The notes: generated from the sequence alone by a model not told the origin. Positions 46,460 through 56,582 are shown, numbered from the stretch's first letter. The stretch is DNA of 64,000 bases from Runella sp. MFBS21 (GCF_029433105.1 NZ_JARNTW010000014.1:118480-182479); one strand, 5' to 3'. Made by a program: numbers and translations.

Positions 46460-47698
46460 ATGTCTTCTACTGTTTTGGAGCGTTTTCTTCGCTATGTGCA
46501 AATAGATACTCAATCAGATCCTCATTCTTCTACTCAACCTTCTACCGAAAAACAAAAAGATTTAAGTCGGGTTTTGGTAAATGAGCTTTTTGAAATGGGG
46601 CTTGTAGATGCTCATTTGGACGAGTATGGCTATGTATATGCTACTTTACACGCCAATACTCCCAAGCTTAATGTTCCCGTGATTTGCTTTTGCTCGCACG
46701 TAGATACGGCGCCAGATTGTTCGGGAAAAGGTGTAAAGCCACTTGTGCATCAGCAATGGGATGGCTCAGATATTGTTTTGCCGGAGGATATATCGCAAGT
46801 TTTGAGAGTAGCTGACCATCCAGATTTAGCAGCCCAAATCGGTAATGATATCGTGACGGCCAGTGGGACTACGCTTTTGGGGGCTGACAATAAAGCAGGG
46901 GTAGCCGAAATCATGGATGCCGTTTATCAGCTTGTCAATCATCCTGAGATAAAACACGGCACTATCAAAATCCTATTTACGCCCGATGAAGAAATAGGGC
47001 GAGGAACTGCCAAGGTCGATTTGGAGAAATTGGGGGCAGATTTTGCCTATACGATTGACGGGGAAAGCCTCGGAACGCTCGAAGATGAGACTTTTAGCGC
47101 CGATGCGGTCAAAATCACAATTTATGGCGTTAGTACTCACCCTGGGTTTGCCAAAGGGAAATTGGAAAATGCCCTTAAAATAGCGGGCGATGTGTTGGCC
47201 GCTTTGCCCAAAGACCGCCTTTCGCCCGAAACCACCGAAGAAAAGGAAGGATTTATTCACCCGACACACATAGAAGGCATTCTCGAAAAAGTAGTGTTGG
47301 AGTTTATCATTCGTGATTTTTCGGTAGAAGGTTTGCACGAAAAAGAAACTTTTTTGAAAAATATTTTGGACAATATACTCGTCAACTATCCTCACTCTAG
47401 GGCTGATTTTGAGGTGATTGAGCAGTACCGAAATATGAAAGAAGTGTTAGACCAGCATCCCCAAGTAAGCGAATACGCCCTAGAAGCCATCAAACGCTCA
47501 GCCTTGACTCCCCTAAGAAGAAGTATTCGAGGAGGAACCGACGGCTCGCGTTTGTCTTTTATGGGTTTGCCTTGCCCTAATATTTTTGCGGGTGAACATG
47601 CCTTCCATTCCAAACTAGAGTGGGTATCGGTGCAAGATATGCAGAAGGCCGTTGAAGTGATTGTGAATTTGTGCCAGATTTGGGAGGAAAAAACGTAA
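46460..47698 (+). CDS. pepT: Peptidase T (tripeptide aminopeptidase)
   Basis: 412-residue M20B zinc peptidase releasing N-terminal residues from tripeptides in the cytosol. Zinc ligands are visible in C-S-H-V-D-T-A-P (near 76-83), L-G-A-D-N-K-A-G near 140, D-E-E-I-G-R-G-T near 175, Y-T-I-D-G near 197 and the C-terminal G-E-H-A-F-H. Length is normal. Single gene with a clean terminator. Confidence 0.96.
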   Translation: MSSTVLERFLRYVQIDTQSDPHSSTQPSTEKQKDLSRVLVNELFEMGLVDAHLDEYGYVYATLHANTPKLNVPVICFCSHVDTAPDCSGKGVKPLVHQQWDGSDIVLPEDISQVLRVADHPDLAAQIGNDIVTASGTTLLGADNKAGVAEIMDAVYQLVNHPEIKHGTIKILFTPDEEIGRGTAKVDLEKLGADFAYTIDGESLGTLEDETFSADAVKITIYGVSTHPGFAKGKLENALKIAGDVLAALPKDRLSPETTEEKEGFIHPTHIEGILEKVVLEFIIRDFSVEGLHEKETFLKNILDNILVNYPHSRADFEVIEQYRNMKEVLDQHPQVSEYALEAIKRSALTPLRRSIRGGTDGSRLSFMGLPCPNIFAGEHAFHSKLEWVSVQDMQKAVEVIVNLCQIWEEKT

Positions 47699-47795
47699 AT
47701 TCAGTTGGAAAACAAACAAGTAAAATTCTTTACTATATACCAAAGGAATAAGACATAAAAAAATGATATACTTAAAAAGTTAGTTATTTTGTATT

Positions 47796-47826
47796 AAATG
47801 AGCTTTTTGTAAGCTCATTTTTTGTT
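47796..47826 (+). terminator. Terminator of pepT
   Basis: 10-bp arms AAATGAGCTT (47796-47805) and AAGCTCATTT (47811-47820), loop TTTGT, T-rich tail. Confidence 0.85.
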
Positions 47827-47859
47827 TATTAGCACTTCATATAAATAAAAACAAAAGTC

Positions 47860-50316
47860 ATGACCCGTTACAGCCTCTTAACTTTTACTATTGTACTAAG
47901 TCTTTTGTTGAGCTCCTTCCAAATGGACGATGCTTGGTTTGACAAAATTGTGAGTAAATTTCAAAGTTACCAGCGTAGCTATCCTCAAGAAAAAGTCTAT
48001 TTGCATCTAGACAGGCCCTATTATTCGGCAGGAGAACGAATTTGGTTTAAAGCCTACCTTGTAACGGCTATGCTTCACGAAGCCGATTCCATCAGCCGAG
48101 TGCTTTATGTGGATTTGGTAAACAAGCAAAATGGAAATATCATTTTGATGAAAAAAGTCGCTATGTCGGGTGGAATAGGAAGGGGGGAGTTGGCTCTTGG
48201 AGACTCGCTAGCAGTAGGAGAGTACCGTTTAAGAGCGTATACCAATTGGATGCGTAATTACGACGATTCTTTCTTTTTTCAACGAGATATAAAAATTCTG
48301 CGTCCCGATTTTAAAGCGTCGTCATTGCCACCAAACCCTGATGATATTGATGTGCAGTTTATGCCAGAAGGTGGGCATCTTGTAGTCAATTTAGAAAGTC
48401 GAGTTGCTTTTAAAGCACTCAATACCTTGGGAAAAGGAACCGATATTACAGGAGCAGTATTGAACCAAGCCAATGATACTGTGGCAGGTTTTAATACTGG
48501 GCATTTAGGGATGGGCTTTTTTAATCTAAAACCTGAGTCTGGGCAACAATATAGAATAGAAGTTCGAAAACCTAATGGACAATACGTCAAATATCCGATG
48601 CCCGAGATAGTGGCTGAAGGCTTTGTACTGACCGTCGATAATCTCTCGAATAAAGATAACATAAGGGTGATTGTGAGGCATAATAAAAACGTGACTCAAG
48701 GAGAATTAGCACTTTTTGCACACACAAGGGGACTAGTAGTATACGGTGCCAAAGGGGCAATGGCAAAAAAAACGCTGCTTTTTAGCGTCCCACGCGCTGA
48801 ATTGCCCGAAGGTGTTATTCATTTTACGTTGTTTGATGAGCAAGCAAAGCCCGTAGCTGAGCGTTTGGCTTTTATCAATAAAAACCAACAATTAAATATT
48901 CAGGTTGCGACTGATAAGCAAGTCTATAAATCGCGCGAAAAAGTAGAGGTAGAAATTACCGCCAAAGACGCTAATGGACAGCCTGTGAGCGGTAATTTTT
49001 CGTTGGCAGCCGTTGATGCTGGTCAAATCATTGACAAAGAACTTTACCCTAACAACATCCGCTCGTACTTTTTGTTGACTTCTGATTTGAAAGGAAATAT
49101 TGAAGAACCTGCAAGGTATTTTAGTACCCAAAATACCAATTCAAATGCGCAACTTGATTTGTTGATGATGACCCAAGGCTGGCGACGGTTCAATTGGGCG
49201 TCGGTTTTGGGTGATTCTTTGGGCACTCATCCCTTTTTCTTAGAGCAGGGTATAAGTTTCCAAGGCAAGGTAACGCGCCTCAATAAAAAGCAACCCGGTA
49301 AGGTAAAACTGACTTTCATGATGATGCAAAAAGACAGCGCTCAGTCGTTTTTGACGGGCGAAAGCACCGAAACAGGAGAGTTTGCAGTATATGACGTAGA
49401 CTTGCGAGATACTACCAATCTGTTGGTACAGGCTGTTACGGAAAAAGGCAATAGAAACCTCGTTCTTAGTCTTACGCCCATTCAGCCTGCCAAAATGACG
49501 GTGACTAAAGTACCTTACAATCCAGTCGAATTTGACGCCAACGAATTGGCGGAGTATCTCAGACGAACCGAAGAATACCTGCGCATTGAGCGGCAAATAC
49601 GGGCAAGCCGAGAGCAAATGCTACAAGAAGTGGTAGTAAAAGCAAAAAAAGCTGACCCACTAAAAGATGATGGACGAAGGGCACTTTATGGTAATCCTGA
49701 TGCCACTGTGAAATTTGACCAAATCAATACAGCGGGAGCTATGAATATTTTTGATGTGATTCAGGGCAGAGTAGCGGGGGTTACTATCACGGGAAGTGGT
49801 ATGAACCGAACAGTCCAAATTCGGGGAGCGGCCAATTTTAGTGGCGTAGTAGAACCGCTTTTTGTGTTGGACGGCACACCCGTTGACAAACAAGCTATCA
49901 TGAATCTCCCACCGTCGGACGTAGATGCGGTCGATATTTTGAAAGGTGCTTCGGCGGCTATCTATGGGAGCCGTGGCGGAGGAGGAGTGATTGCGATATT
50001 GACAAAGCGTGGTGGTAGCAACTACGATTGGTCAAAAGAAGCGGTTCCAGGCACCTTAGTCACCAAAATCTTAGGATACAGCCCAGAAATAGAATTTTAC
50101 GCTCCTAAATACGATACGCCTGCTCCTGAGCATGTTCGACCTGATTTTCGTCCTACTGTATTTTGGGCACCTCTCATCCAGACCAACCAAGAAGGAAAGG
50201 CCAAAGTGACCTTTTTTACTTCCGATGCAAAATCTACGATTCAACTAAAAGTAGAAGGTATGACCAGTGCAGGGAAAATGGGCGTAGGGCAAGGGCAGTT
50301 TAAAACTTCTGAATAA
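47860..50316 (+). CDS. MG2-domain protein carrying a TonB plug domain, no barrel
   Basis: 818 residues. A signal peptide (about 1-20), then beta-sandwich domains of the alpha-2-macroglobulin MG2 type (E-K-V-Y-L-H-L-D-R-P-Y-Y-S-A-G-E near 43-58 is the Bacteroidota hallmark), a second sandwich near 330-430, and at about 590-715 a TonB-dependent-receptor plug with R-G-A-A-N-F, F-V-L-D-G-T-P-V and the D-V-D-A-V-D-I-L-K-G-A-S-A-A-I-Y-G-S-R-G signature. The rest is too short for a 22-strand barrel. It may sit in the outer membrane with a partner. Function unknown; monocistronic. Confidence 0.92.
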   Translation: MTRYSLLTFTIVLSLLLSSFQMDDAWFDKIVSKFQSYQRSYPQEKVYLHLDRPYYSAGERIWFKAYLVTAMLHEADSISRVLYVDLVNKQNGNIILMKKVAMSGGIGRGELALGDSLAVGEYRLRAYTNWMRNYDDSFFFQRDIKILRPDFKASSLPPNPDDIDVQFMPEGGHLVVNLESRVAFKALNTLGKGTDITGAVLNQANDTVAGFNTGHLGMGFFNLKPESGQQYRIEVRKPNGQYVKYPMPEIVAEGFVLTVDNLSNKDNIRVIVRHNKNVTQGELALFAHTRGLVVYGAKGAMAKKTLLFSVPRAELPEGVIHFTLFDEQAKPVAERLAFINKNQQLNIQVATDKQVYKSREKVEVEITAKDANGQPVSGNFSLAAVDAGQIIDKELYPNNIRSYFLLTSDLKGNIEEPARYFSTQNTNSNAQLDLLMMTQGWRRFNWASVLGDSLGTHPFFLEQGISFQGKVTRLNKKQPGKVKLTFMMMQKDSAQSFLTGESTETGEFAVYDVDLRDTTNLLVQAVTEKGNRNLVLSLTPIQPAKMTVTKVPYNPVEFDANELAEYLRRTEEYLRIERQIRASREQMLQEVVVKAKKADPLKDDGRRALYGNPDATVKFDQINTAGAMNIFDVIQGRVAGVTITGSGMNRTVQIRGAANFSGVVEPLFVLDGTPVDKQAIMNLPPSDVDAVDILKGASAAIYGSRGGGGVIAILTKRGGSNYDWSKEAVPGTLVTKILGYSPEIEFYAPKYDTPAPEHVRPDFRPTVFWAPLIQTNQEGKAKVTFFTSDAKSTIQLKVEGMTSAGKMGVGQGQFKTSE

Positions 50317-50341
50317 GCAATTAAGTACTACCATTGAAAAT

Positions 50342-50390
50342 AGACAAGCCTGCTGAGGATTTCTCTCAGCAGGCTTGTCTATTTTTTACC
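50342..50390. terminator. Bidirectional terminator of the MG2/plug and PhyH genes
   Basis: 16-bp perfect arms AGACAAGCCTGCTGAG (50342-50357) and CTCAGCAGGCTTGTCT (50365-50380), loop GATTTCT, T6 tail on the forward strand. Confidence 0.92.
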
Positions 50391-51363
50391 ACTTTTCAAG
50401 TCCTAACAATTTCTTGCCTAGTTCGTTGAGTTCGGCACGGTCATATTTGATTTGTTCCCAACGGCGAGGGTCGCCCGGAAAAGCGTAGCCTTCAGGGGCA
50501 ATGCGGTTTTTCCATGAATTGATGCGCCATTCGCGCATGGCATCATTGTCTTCTTCGGCGGGCATCATTGAGATATACTGGGCGATTCTGACTTTATCTC
50601 CTGACAAGTTGGGCCGAATACCGTGCGGCTGACTGCTATTAAATATCAGTAAATCACCCGCTTCGAGTTTTACTTTTACGAGTTTGTCTTCCAAACCACT
50701 GATGTCGGGCTGGAAGCGATTGCGGTCGGCGGGTTGGGTAAGCTTCCAAGTATCGTAAGTTCTGAAAAGCTCAGGAATACACTGAAACCCACCCATATTT
50801 TCGTCGGTTTGGTCGGCAAGGGCGAGTACCCCCTGTACATTTTGGGGTTTGGTTTCGGGGTCATAATCCCAGTGAATAAACCCTTTGTATTCAAAACCCG
50901 GACGAATAGGGAAGTTGAGGTTGGCGCGGTCGATGGTGACCCATAGTTTTTCTGTACCCCACACATCCACAAAGGCATCATAGACCCGCTGCATTTGGCG
51001 ATTGTTCCAGAGATGTTGATGGTTGTATACTTCTACCATTCCGGTGCCCGTCAACTCCTTCATTTTCATTTCGGCGCGCGGTGGAGCATACCACGTTTGG
51101 GGATTGTTGGGGTCTTTTTCTTCAAATTCCCACAAAAATTCTGCGGTTTTTAGGGCTTGCTCGCGTGGTACTGCATTTTTGACAACTACGTAACCGTTAT
51201 GTATCCAAAATGTCCAATCTTCTTCGGTCAAAACTCTTAAAGACTGTCCATTGGAGCGGTCGCTGAGTTTGATATGACTGCTTGTAGCGGTAGAGGGGTT
51301 ACCGGGTATTTCTTTGTGATTCTGATTCGGAATCATGGTAGGGGTCATTGTTTGCGCTTCCAT
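50386..51363 (-). CDS. Phytanoyl-CoA dioxygenase (PhyH) family protein
   Basis: 325 residues. Fe(II)/2-oxoglutarate dioxygenase of the PhyH family; the iron triad is in H-W-D (near 179-181) and the later H in Q-P-H-G-I-R (near 255-260), followed by Arg for 2-oxoglutarate. The N-terminal 45 residues are polar and probably disordered. Substrate unknown; related enzymes act on lipids, antibiotics or quaternary ammonium compounds. TATCTTTG (51403-51396, reverse) is a fitting -7 box. Confidence 0.88.
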   Translation of the reverse strand: MEAQTMTPTMIPNQNHKEIPGNPSTATSSHIKLSDRSNGQSLRVLTEEDWTFWIHNGYVVVKNAVPREQALKTAEFLWEFEEKDPNNPQTWYAPPRAEMKMKELTGTGMVEVYNHQHLWNNRQMQRVYDAFVDVWGTEKLWVTIDRANLNFPIRPGFEYKGFIHWDYDPETKPQNVQGVLALADQTDENMGGFQCIPELFRTYDTWKLTQPADRNRFQPDISGLEDKLVKVKLEAGDLLIFNSSQPHGIRPNLSGDKVRIAQYISMMPAEEDNDAMREWRINSWKNRIAPEGYAFPGDPRRWEQIKYDRAELNELGKKLLGLEKW

Positions 51364-51395
51364 GTTTTGTAATATTTTTGATTGAAATAATAATA

Positions 51396-51403
51396 CAAAG
51401 ATA
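51396..51403 (-). promoter_or_regulatory. -7 box of the PhyH gene
   Basis: TATCTTTG on the reverse strand, 33 bases before the ATG. The -33 element is not clear. Confidence 0.4.
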
Positions 51404-51522
51404 ATGGAACCTCAAAGTCAATTTCTAGCCTTCAAATTGCCAAAATTTGAACTATATTGATTTTTTAAGGGTATATTGAATTTGTAATTGTTGAAAATTA
51501 TACAAATAAATGAATGCTGAGC

Positions 51523-54417
51523 TTATTTGGTAGCTGGTAGTTTCAATAAATAACCGGCCAAATCAGCAAGGTCTTTCTCTTTGAGTCCTAGCGACGACGG
51601 CTCTGGCATAAGGCTATTGGTAAGTTGTTTGCGAGAGGCGATATTGGTAGCTTTGATAGCGGTAGTTTGACCGCCTGCATCTTTGAGCACCACCGTGGCG
51701 CCGTCACCTACAATAAAACCATAATAAGTATTTTGGTCTTTGGTTTGGATAATCCAAGGTTCATAGCCGAAAGCCATGCTAGCACTTGGGTTGATGATGG
51801 CGTCAAGCAAGCCGGGTTTATCAAACTTCTTGCCAATCAACGACAAATCTGGGCCGATGTCTTTGCCGTCTTTACCAAAACGGTGGCAAATGGCGCAATT
51901 GGTTTGGAAAATTTTCTGCCCCTTTGCAGCGTCACTTGGAAAGCTTGCTGCCAAATTGATTGAGAGTCCCTTGCCGCTTGGACGTGGGAAATAATCGCCC
52001 GCCATCATACGAATACTACGGTCGGGATTGTTGAAAATATGCTCGGCAATGACGGGACGTACTTCTTTAGGAATTTTATATTCGCTTGCGGTCGCCAAAA
52101 TCAATTGTCCCCCAAACACATCAGCGGCGAGGCTTTTTGCGGCATTTTCACGGTCAGGTTTGGAAGCTAAGGTATCGAGCATTATTTTTTGCCATTCGAG
52201 CATTTTTTTCTGTTCAGGAGTCAGTTGTGCCGCAGCGGCCTCTTGCCAGTTGAGGAGGTCTTGCCAATCGTTGGTTTTGCGGAAATTGACCCAATAGAAT
52301 GCTTGCTCGGCTACATCTTTAAGCTGATTTTTAGAAAGTTCAAGCATCGTGAGTGCAGCTTCTTTGTCTTTGATAAAAGCCAAAGCCGTAATAGCCCTTT
52401 TACGCTCGTCGGCGGGCAGGGTAGCCGCGGTTGCTCTTGTTTTCAAATCAGAAAGAGAAGCTTTGGGGTGAATTCTCCACGTGAGCCAAGCTTGCTGAGG
52501 TGTCCATTGAACCGGATTTTTAGGCCAAGAAGGGCGAAGGTCACGGTAGATATCCTCTTCTTTACTGTCCAATCCAATCCCAAGTGCTTCGAGATAGTAG
52601 CGGTCTTTACCGTCAAATTTAGCAATGAGCGCTTTGAGAGGATTTTTGGAAGTTTCGTAAGGAACATCCCGCAATGCAATGGCGATTTCGCGTAGCAAAG
52701 CCACATCTGTGATGCTATTGATAGCGGGCACCCACGAAAGGTCGTTGGCAGGGTAGAGCTGTTTCAGCGCTCTGAAAGCGGTGATTTTGAGTTGATTATT
52801 AGGGCTATTTTTGAGAATTGTAGCTACTTCAGCTTTTCCTTTTGGCCCCAATTGCGCCAATAGCCACACCGCTCTTGCTTGTACAAAGGGATTGGGGGCA
52901 TTGAGTAAGGCTTTTACTTCAGGTGTTACCTTTTCTCCTTGTGCTTTCAGTGCCACAAAACCGAGGTTTCTTACGTTGATAGCGGGATTTTTGAGGGCTT
53001 CGATTTGTCCAGCGGTAGTGGTCAAATCGATTTTGGGCGTGGTAAGTTTTTTACCTTTGGGCGTAATCCGATAGATGCGACCATAGCCGATTTTATCGTG
53101 CATTTGGTGGCCTCCCACGACAGCATCGTACCAATCGGCCACATAGATAGCACCATCAGGGCCAGTAGCAGCATCGCTTGGACGAAACCATTTCCGTTTG
53201 TCTTGACCTGTTTCATGCCAAATATAATGTTCGTCCACTTTAGGAAACGAACTTATCAAATCAATGCGCTGACTGAGGTCGTAGCCTGCGCCCTTGGGTT
53301 TGGGCCAATACATCCATACTACATTTCGACCTGCTTCACAGCTCAGTACCGTGCCTCGGTATTTGGAGCCAAGGGCGTCGCCTTCATACACGAGCATACC
53401 CGTAGGAGAGCCTGCGCCGGTATTGTCGCTAGCGATGAGCACACCAGGGTCTTCTTGGTGCCAATGAGCCGTAAACATATCTTGATCGGGGCGGCGGTCG
53501 GCTTGCCAGTAGCGTGTACCGTCGGCGCTAAAATAGCCCGCATTAGAGCCTTCCATGACCCAACTTGTACGACAAGTTACGACTTGGTCGTCGTTGTCGT
53601 TTTGCCAATAGTTGCCATAACTATCGATAGCGGTTTCGTAGCTATTCCTGAAATTGTGCGCCATTACTTTGAGTCCCGTTGCATCGGGATTCATACGAAG
53701 CGCCAAGCCACCCACCCACACGCGTCCGTCGTCGCTTTTCTGATTGCCTTGGTTGTTTTTGTTGTAGGGAGTACCGCCAATATAAATACTTCCTGAGCGA
53801 AGCGTCCAGCCGCTTTTGTCTTTGACGAGATGTGAGCCGGCGTTGCCAGTATTGAAATGCCAAAGTCCATCAGGCCCTGCCGTAAGCGAATGCAGCGAGT
53901 GATCGTGGTCGAGTCCACCAAAACCCGTCAATATGATTTCTTTTTTGTCGGGCACATCGTCGCCGTTTTCGTCGGTATATACAATGAGATTAGGCGCACA
54001 GCTTACGATTACTTTGTTGCCAATGACTCCAATCCCCAAGGGCGCCACCAAATCTTTGTCTTGGACAAACACCTTCGACTTGTCGGCTTTGCCGTCGCCG
54101 TCGGTATCTTCCAAAATCACCACCCGGTCGCCTTCGGCAAAACTGAGTTTTTGGTCAGGTTTGTTATTGAAATTTCGGTAGTTGACCGCCTCCGTAATCC
54201 ATACCCGGCCTTTGGCGTCGATGTCCATATTGGTAGGATTATGAAACAAAGGTGTGGTAGCCCAGAGCGTCGCTTCGAGGTCTTCGGGTACATATACTTG
54301 ATTAGAATCTCCTTGGGTTACTGTTTGATACGCTTGTTGGAGGGTGTTGGTTCCGGTAAAAGAAAGGGCAGCTACCAAGCCAGCACAAGTGCCTAATATG
54401 AAAAGGGTATGGCGCAT
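51523..54417 (-). CDS. PVC-type heme-binding dehydrogenase-like protein (propeller, HEAT repeats, cytochrome c)
   Basis: 964 residues, exported (signal peptide about 1-24). First a six-bladed quinoprotein-dehydrogenase-like propeller (about 40-440; e.g. N-P-T-N-M-D-I-D-A-K-G-R-V-W-I-T), then HEAT-like helical repeats (about 470-760), then a cytochrome c domain with C-A-I-C-H near 855-860 and an axial Met towards the end (S-L-M-P-E-P). This order is that of the membrane-bound dehydrogenase / PVC heme family, abundant in Planctomycetes and Cytophagales. Probably oxidises a sugar or alcohol in the periplasm. Confidence 0.92.
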   Translation of the reverse strand: MRHTLFILGTCAGLVAALSFTGTNTLQQAYQTVTQGDSNQVYVPEDLEATLWATTPLFHNPTNMDIDAKGRVWITEAVNYRNFNNKPDQKLSFAEGDRVVILEDTDGDGKADKSKVFVQDKDLVAPLGIGVIGNKVIVSCAPNLIVYTDENGDDVPDKKEIILTGFGGLDHDHSLHSLTAGPDGLWHFNTGNAGSHLVKDKSGWTLRSGSIYIGGTPYNKNNQGNQKSDDGRVWVGGLALRMNPDATGLKVMAHNFRNSYETAIDSYGNYWQNDNDDQVVTCRTSWVMEGSNAGYFSADGTRYWQADRRPDQDMFTAHWHQEDPGVLIASDNTGAGSPTGMLVYEGDALGSKYRGTVLSCEAGRNVVWMYWPKPKGAGYDLSQRIDLISSFPKVDEHYIWHETGQDKRKWFRPSDAATGPDGAIYVADWYDAVVGGHQMHDKIGYGRIYRITPKGKKLTTPKIDLTTTAGQIEALKNPAINVRNLGFVALKAQGEKVTPEVKALLNAPNPFVQARAVWLLAQLGPKGKAEVATILKNSPNNQLKITAFRALKQLYPANDLSWVPAINSITDVALLREIAIALRDVPYETSKNPLKALIAKFDGKDRYYLEALGIGLDSKEEDIYRDLRPSWPKNPVQWTPQQAWLTWRIHPKASLSDLKTRATAATLPADERKRAITALAFIKDKEAALTMLELSKNQLKDVAEQAFYWVNFRKTNDWQDLLNWQEAAAAQLTPEQKKMLEWQKIMLDTLASKPDRENAAKSLAADVFGGQLILATASEYKIPKEVRPVIAEHIFNNPDRSIRMMAGDYFPRPSGKGLSINLAASFPSDAAKGQKIFQTNCAICHRFGKDGKDIGPDLSLIGKKFDKPGLLDAIINPSASMAFGYEPWIIQTKDQNTYYGFIVGDGATVVLKDAGGQTTAIKATNIASRKQLTNSLMPEPSSLGLKEKDLADLAGYLLKLPATK

Positions 54418-54501
54418 TACAACGAATATTAAGGTCTTAAACTCAAAAGAAAAATAAGTTTCTCAACTACTCAAAAACTTATTATAAAGAGTTTTGTGCT
54501 A

Positions 54502-55491
54502 TCATTGATAACGCTCCAAAGCAGCTTGGTGGTATTGACATACTTGTTGAATTAGTTTTGCAGGTGATACTACCCGTACTTCAGCTCCTAAGCGAGCTAG
54601 TTCGTACACAATTTCTTTGTTGATGATGAGGTGAAGTTTTACCCTAAACTCTATGCTGTTGTCGCAGATTACATTTTCAGGATGATAAGGAAAAAAAGGC
54701 TGCGTTTTGAAATAATTGGCTTGGAAAGGGGTAAAGCTCAAAATCACTTCTTCTACAGGTTCTTGGTCATAAATGGCGATACCAAGTGCTTTTTCAAAAT
54801 AAGCTTTGGAGTCAAAAACGGGCACTTCGTCAGCGTTTTCAAATGCGGTAAGGGAGCTTTCTTCGATGCGTTCGAGGCCAAAGGCGCGGATGTGTTGGCG
54901 TGTTTTTTCCCAACCTACCACATACCAACGGTTGCGGTGTTCTTTGATGAGATACGGAAACAGGTGGTAGGTATTGCTGACATTGGCCTCAAACTTGCGG
55001 TGCTTGAAAGTGACCCACTGTCTTCCCCGCATCACATCGAGTAGCGGTGCGATGAGCTCTCCCCCTGGAATGACCGGGACGTACTCAAATTGAAGGTAGT
55101 TGTTTTCTTCTTTGGGTCTTTGAAATCGGTATTTGACGGCTTGGTCGAGCTTGGTCACGGCCGAATTCAATTCTTTGAAAGGCTCAAGGTGACTAAACTG
55201 ACGTAGGGTTTGGACGGCTGCATCCAAGGCAGCTAATTCGCTTTTGGTAAGGTGGACGCGCATTTCGAGGTCGAAGGGCTGACTGTAGTAAAAGCCTTTG
55301 ATTTTGTAATCATATTTGATAGGAGCTTGATAAAGCTCTCGCATCATCGCAATGTCTTCTTTTAGGGTACGTTCTTTGGCTCCGCAATAGTTCATCAACT
55401 CTAGTTTGGAAACAGGCTTTCCACCCCAAGCCTGTAGTCTCTGATTGATTTTTTGAAAACGTTCGTACTGAGTCGGAATAATTTTTTTCAT
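54502..55491 (-). CDS. WYL-domain transcriptional regulator (first of two)
   Basis: 329 residues: N-terminal winged helix (about 5-65; C-G-A-K-E-R-T-L-K-E-D-I recognition part) and a WYL ligand-binding domain with the W-Y-V-V-G-W form near 195-200, followed by the C-terminal WCX extension. WYL proteins frequently sit at CRISPR loci and sense nucleic-acid ligands or second messengers. It is divergent from the stand-alone cas6 at 55658, and the 166-base region between them carries several TGATA / TATCA repeats (55560-55602) that could be its operators. Confidence 0.88.
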   Translation of the reverse strand: MKKIIPTQYERFQKINQRLQAWGGKPVSKLELMNYCGAKERTLKEDIAMMRELYQAPIKYDYKIKGFYYSQPFDLEMRVHLTKSELAALDAAVQTLRQFSHLEPFKELNSAVTKLDQAVKYRFQRPKEENNYLQFEYVPVIPGGELIAPLLDVMRGRQWVTFKHRKFEANVSNTYHLFPYLIKEHRNRWYVVGWEKTRQHIRAFGLERIEESSLTAFENADEVPVFDSKAYFEKALGIAIYDQEPVEEVILSFTPFQANYFKTQPFFPYHPENVICDNSIEFRVKLHLIINKEIVYELARLGAEVRVVSPAKLIQQVCQYHQAALERYQ

Positions 55492-55550
55492 CTTTTTAAA
55501 AAGGCGTGCATGTAGATTGCACGCAAGGTAATTTACTTTGTTGCAGTCAT

Positions 55551-55602
55551 TGATACCACTTGATAAATTTATGATAACTATCAGTCTTTATGATAAAAAG
55601 AT
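55551..55602. promoter_or_regulatory. Cluster of TGATA motifs between WYL-1 and cas6
   Basis: TTGATA (twice), TATGATA (twice) and one TATCA within about 50 bases of the divergent intergenic region. Could be binding sites for the WYL protein; no consensus is known to me for this group. Confidence 0.35.
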
Positions 55603-55657
55603 TCTTTAATTTGAGATTTTAAACCCTACCGTGTTCCAAAATACATACAGCTTTATT

Positions 55658-56485
55658 ATGCGCTTTAAGATATACCTAAAACCTCTACGTGACCGACAAA
55701 AACTTTTGTTTAATTACCAATACCCTTTACAGGCTTGGATTTATGGGTTGTTGGCGCGGGCAGATGCGGATTATGCTACATTTTTGCATCAGCAGGGCTA
55801 TGAGTTGGCAGCCACCCGAAAAACATTTAAGCATTTCACTTTTTCGAGTTTGGTGATTCCACGCACGGAGCCCATTCGAAAAGGAGATACGTATATGGTG
55901 CTTCGTTCGGATATATTGAGTCTTGTTATTTCGTTTTATGTAGACAAAGCCGCCGAGGGTTTTATCATAGGATTGTTTCAAGAGCAGCAGCTTTGTATTT
56001 ACAACCGTGAGTATCGCGCCGACTTTGTGGTAGAGCGGGTAGAGACGCTACCCGTGGTGCCCATAGATGCGACCATGGCCTTTCGTACGTTATCGCCGAT
56101 GGTAGTGGCCAAAAAAACAGACAGTTTAGATCAGTATTTAGCCCCGACAGATGCGGAATTTGGACGATTTTTTGCGGTCAATTTGGTCGATAAACTACGT
56201 TCGATACAGCCTTCCATGCACATGGATGTAGCAATTGCCGAGCGACTCGTGAAGTTTGAACTCTTGAGCGACCCTGAGCGCATCAAAAAACGAGGTATTT
56301 TGACCAAAGAGGGGAAAGAAAGGCTACAGACGAAAGTGATTGGTTATCACAATTTTACATTTGCGTTAACGGCTCCACCCGAACTTATTGAAGTGGGGTA
56401 TTTGGGAGGATTTGGCCGCTATAGCGCGATGGGATGTGGGTGTGTGGAGGTTTGCGAAAGACCGTTTGCTAACTCATCGTTTTAA
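55658..56485 (+). CDS. cas6: CRISPR endoribonuclease Cas6 (stand-alone copy)
   Basis: 275 residues from the ATG at 55658; a GTG at 55631 would add 9. RAMP-fold Cas6 cleaving CRISPR precursor RNA. N-terminal R-F-K-I-Y-L-K-P-L, then the catalytic region F-L-H-Q-Q-G-Y-E with His, followed by F-K-H-F-T-F-S-S-L with Lys in the position known from Pyrococcus Cas6, and a C-terminal Gly-rich loop G-Y-L-G-G-F-G-R-Y-S-A-M-G. It is not followed by other cas genes, and sits between two WYL genes. A second, shorter Cas6 opens the cas operon at 57956. Confidence 0.9.
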   Translation: MRFKIYLKPLRDRQKLLFNYQYPLQAWIYGLLARADADYATFLHQQGYELAATRKTFKHFTFSSLVIPRTEPIRKGDTYMVLRSDILSLVISFYVDKAAEGFIIGLFQEQQLCIYNREYRADFVVERVETLPVVPIDATMAFRTLSPMVVAKKTDSLDQYLAPTDAEFGRFFAVNLVDKLRSIQPSMHMDVAIAERLVKFELLSDPERIKKRGILTKEGKERLQTKVIGYHNFTFALTAPPELIEVGYLGGFGRYSAMGCGCVEVCERPFANSSF

Positions 56486-56582
56486 ATTACAGCTTTTGTT
56501 TTCAATTTTAAGGTTAAAGCATAAAGGTTCGTAAAAAGATATATATAATCACCCAAAATAGGTTGTTTTATTGGTTTGAATT

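Noticed and set aside
52939..53796. 285-codon open frame on the forward strand
   Set aside because: Antisense shadow of the cytochrome c / propeller protein; composition typical of reversed coding sequence.
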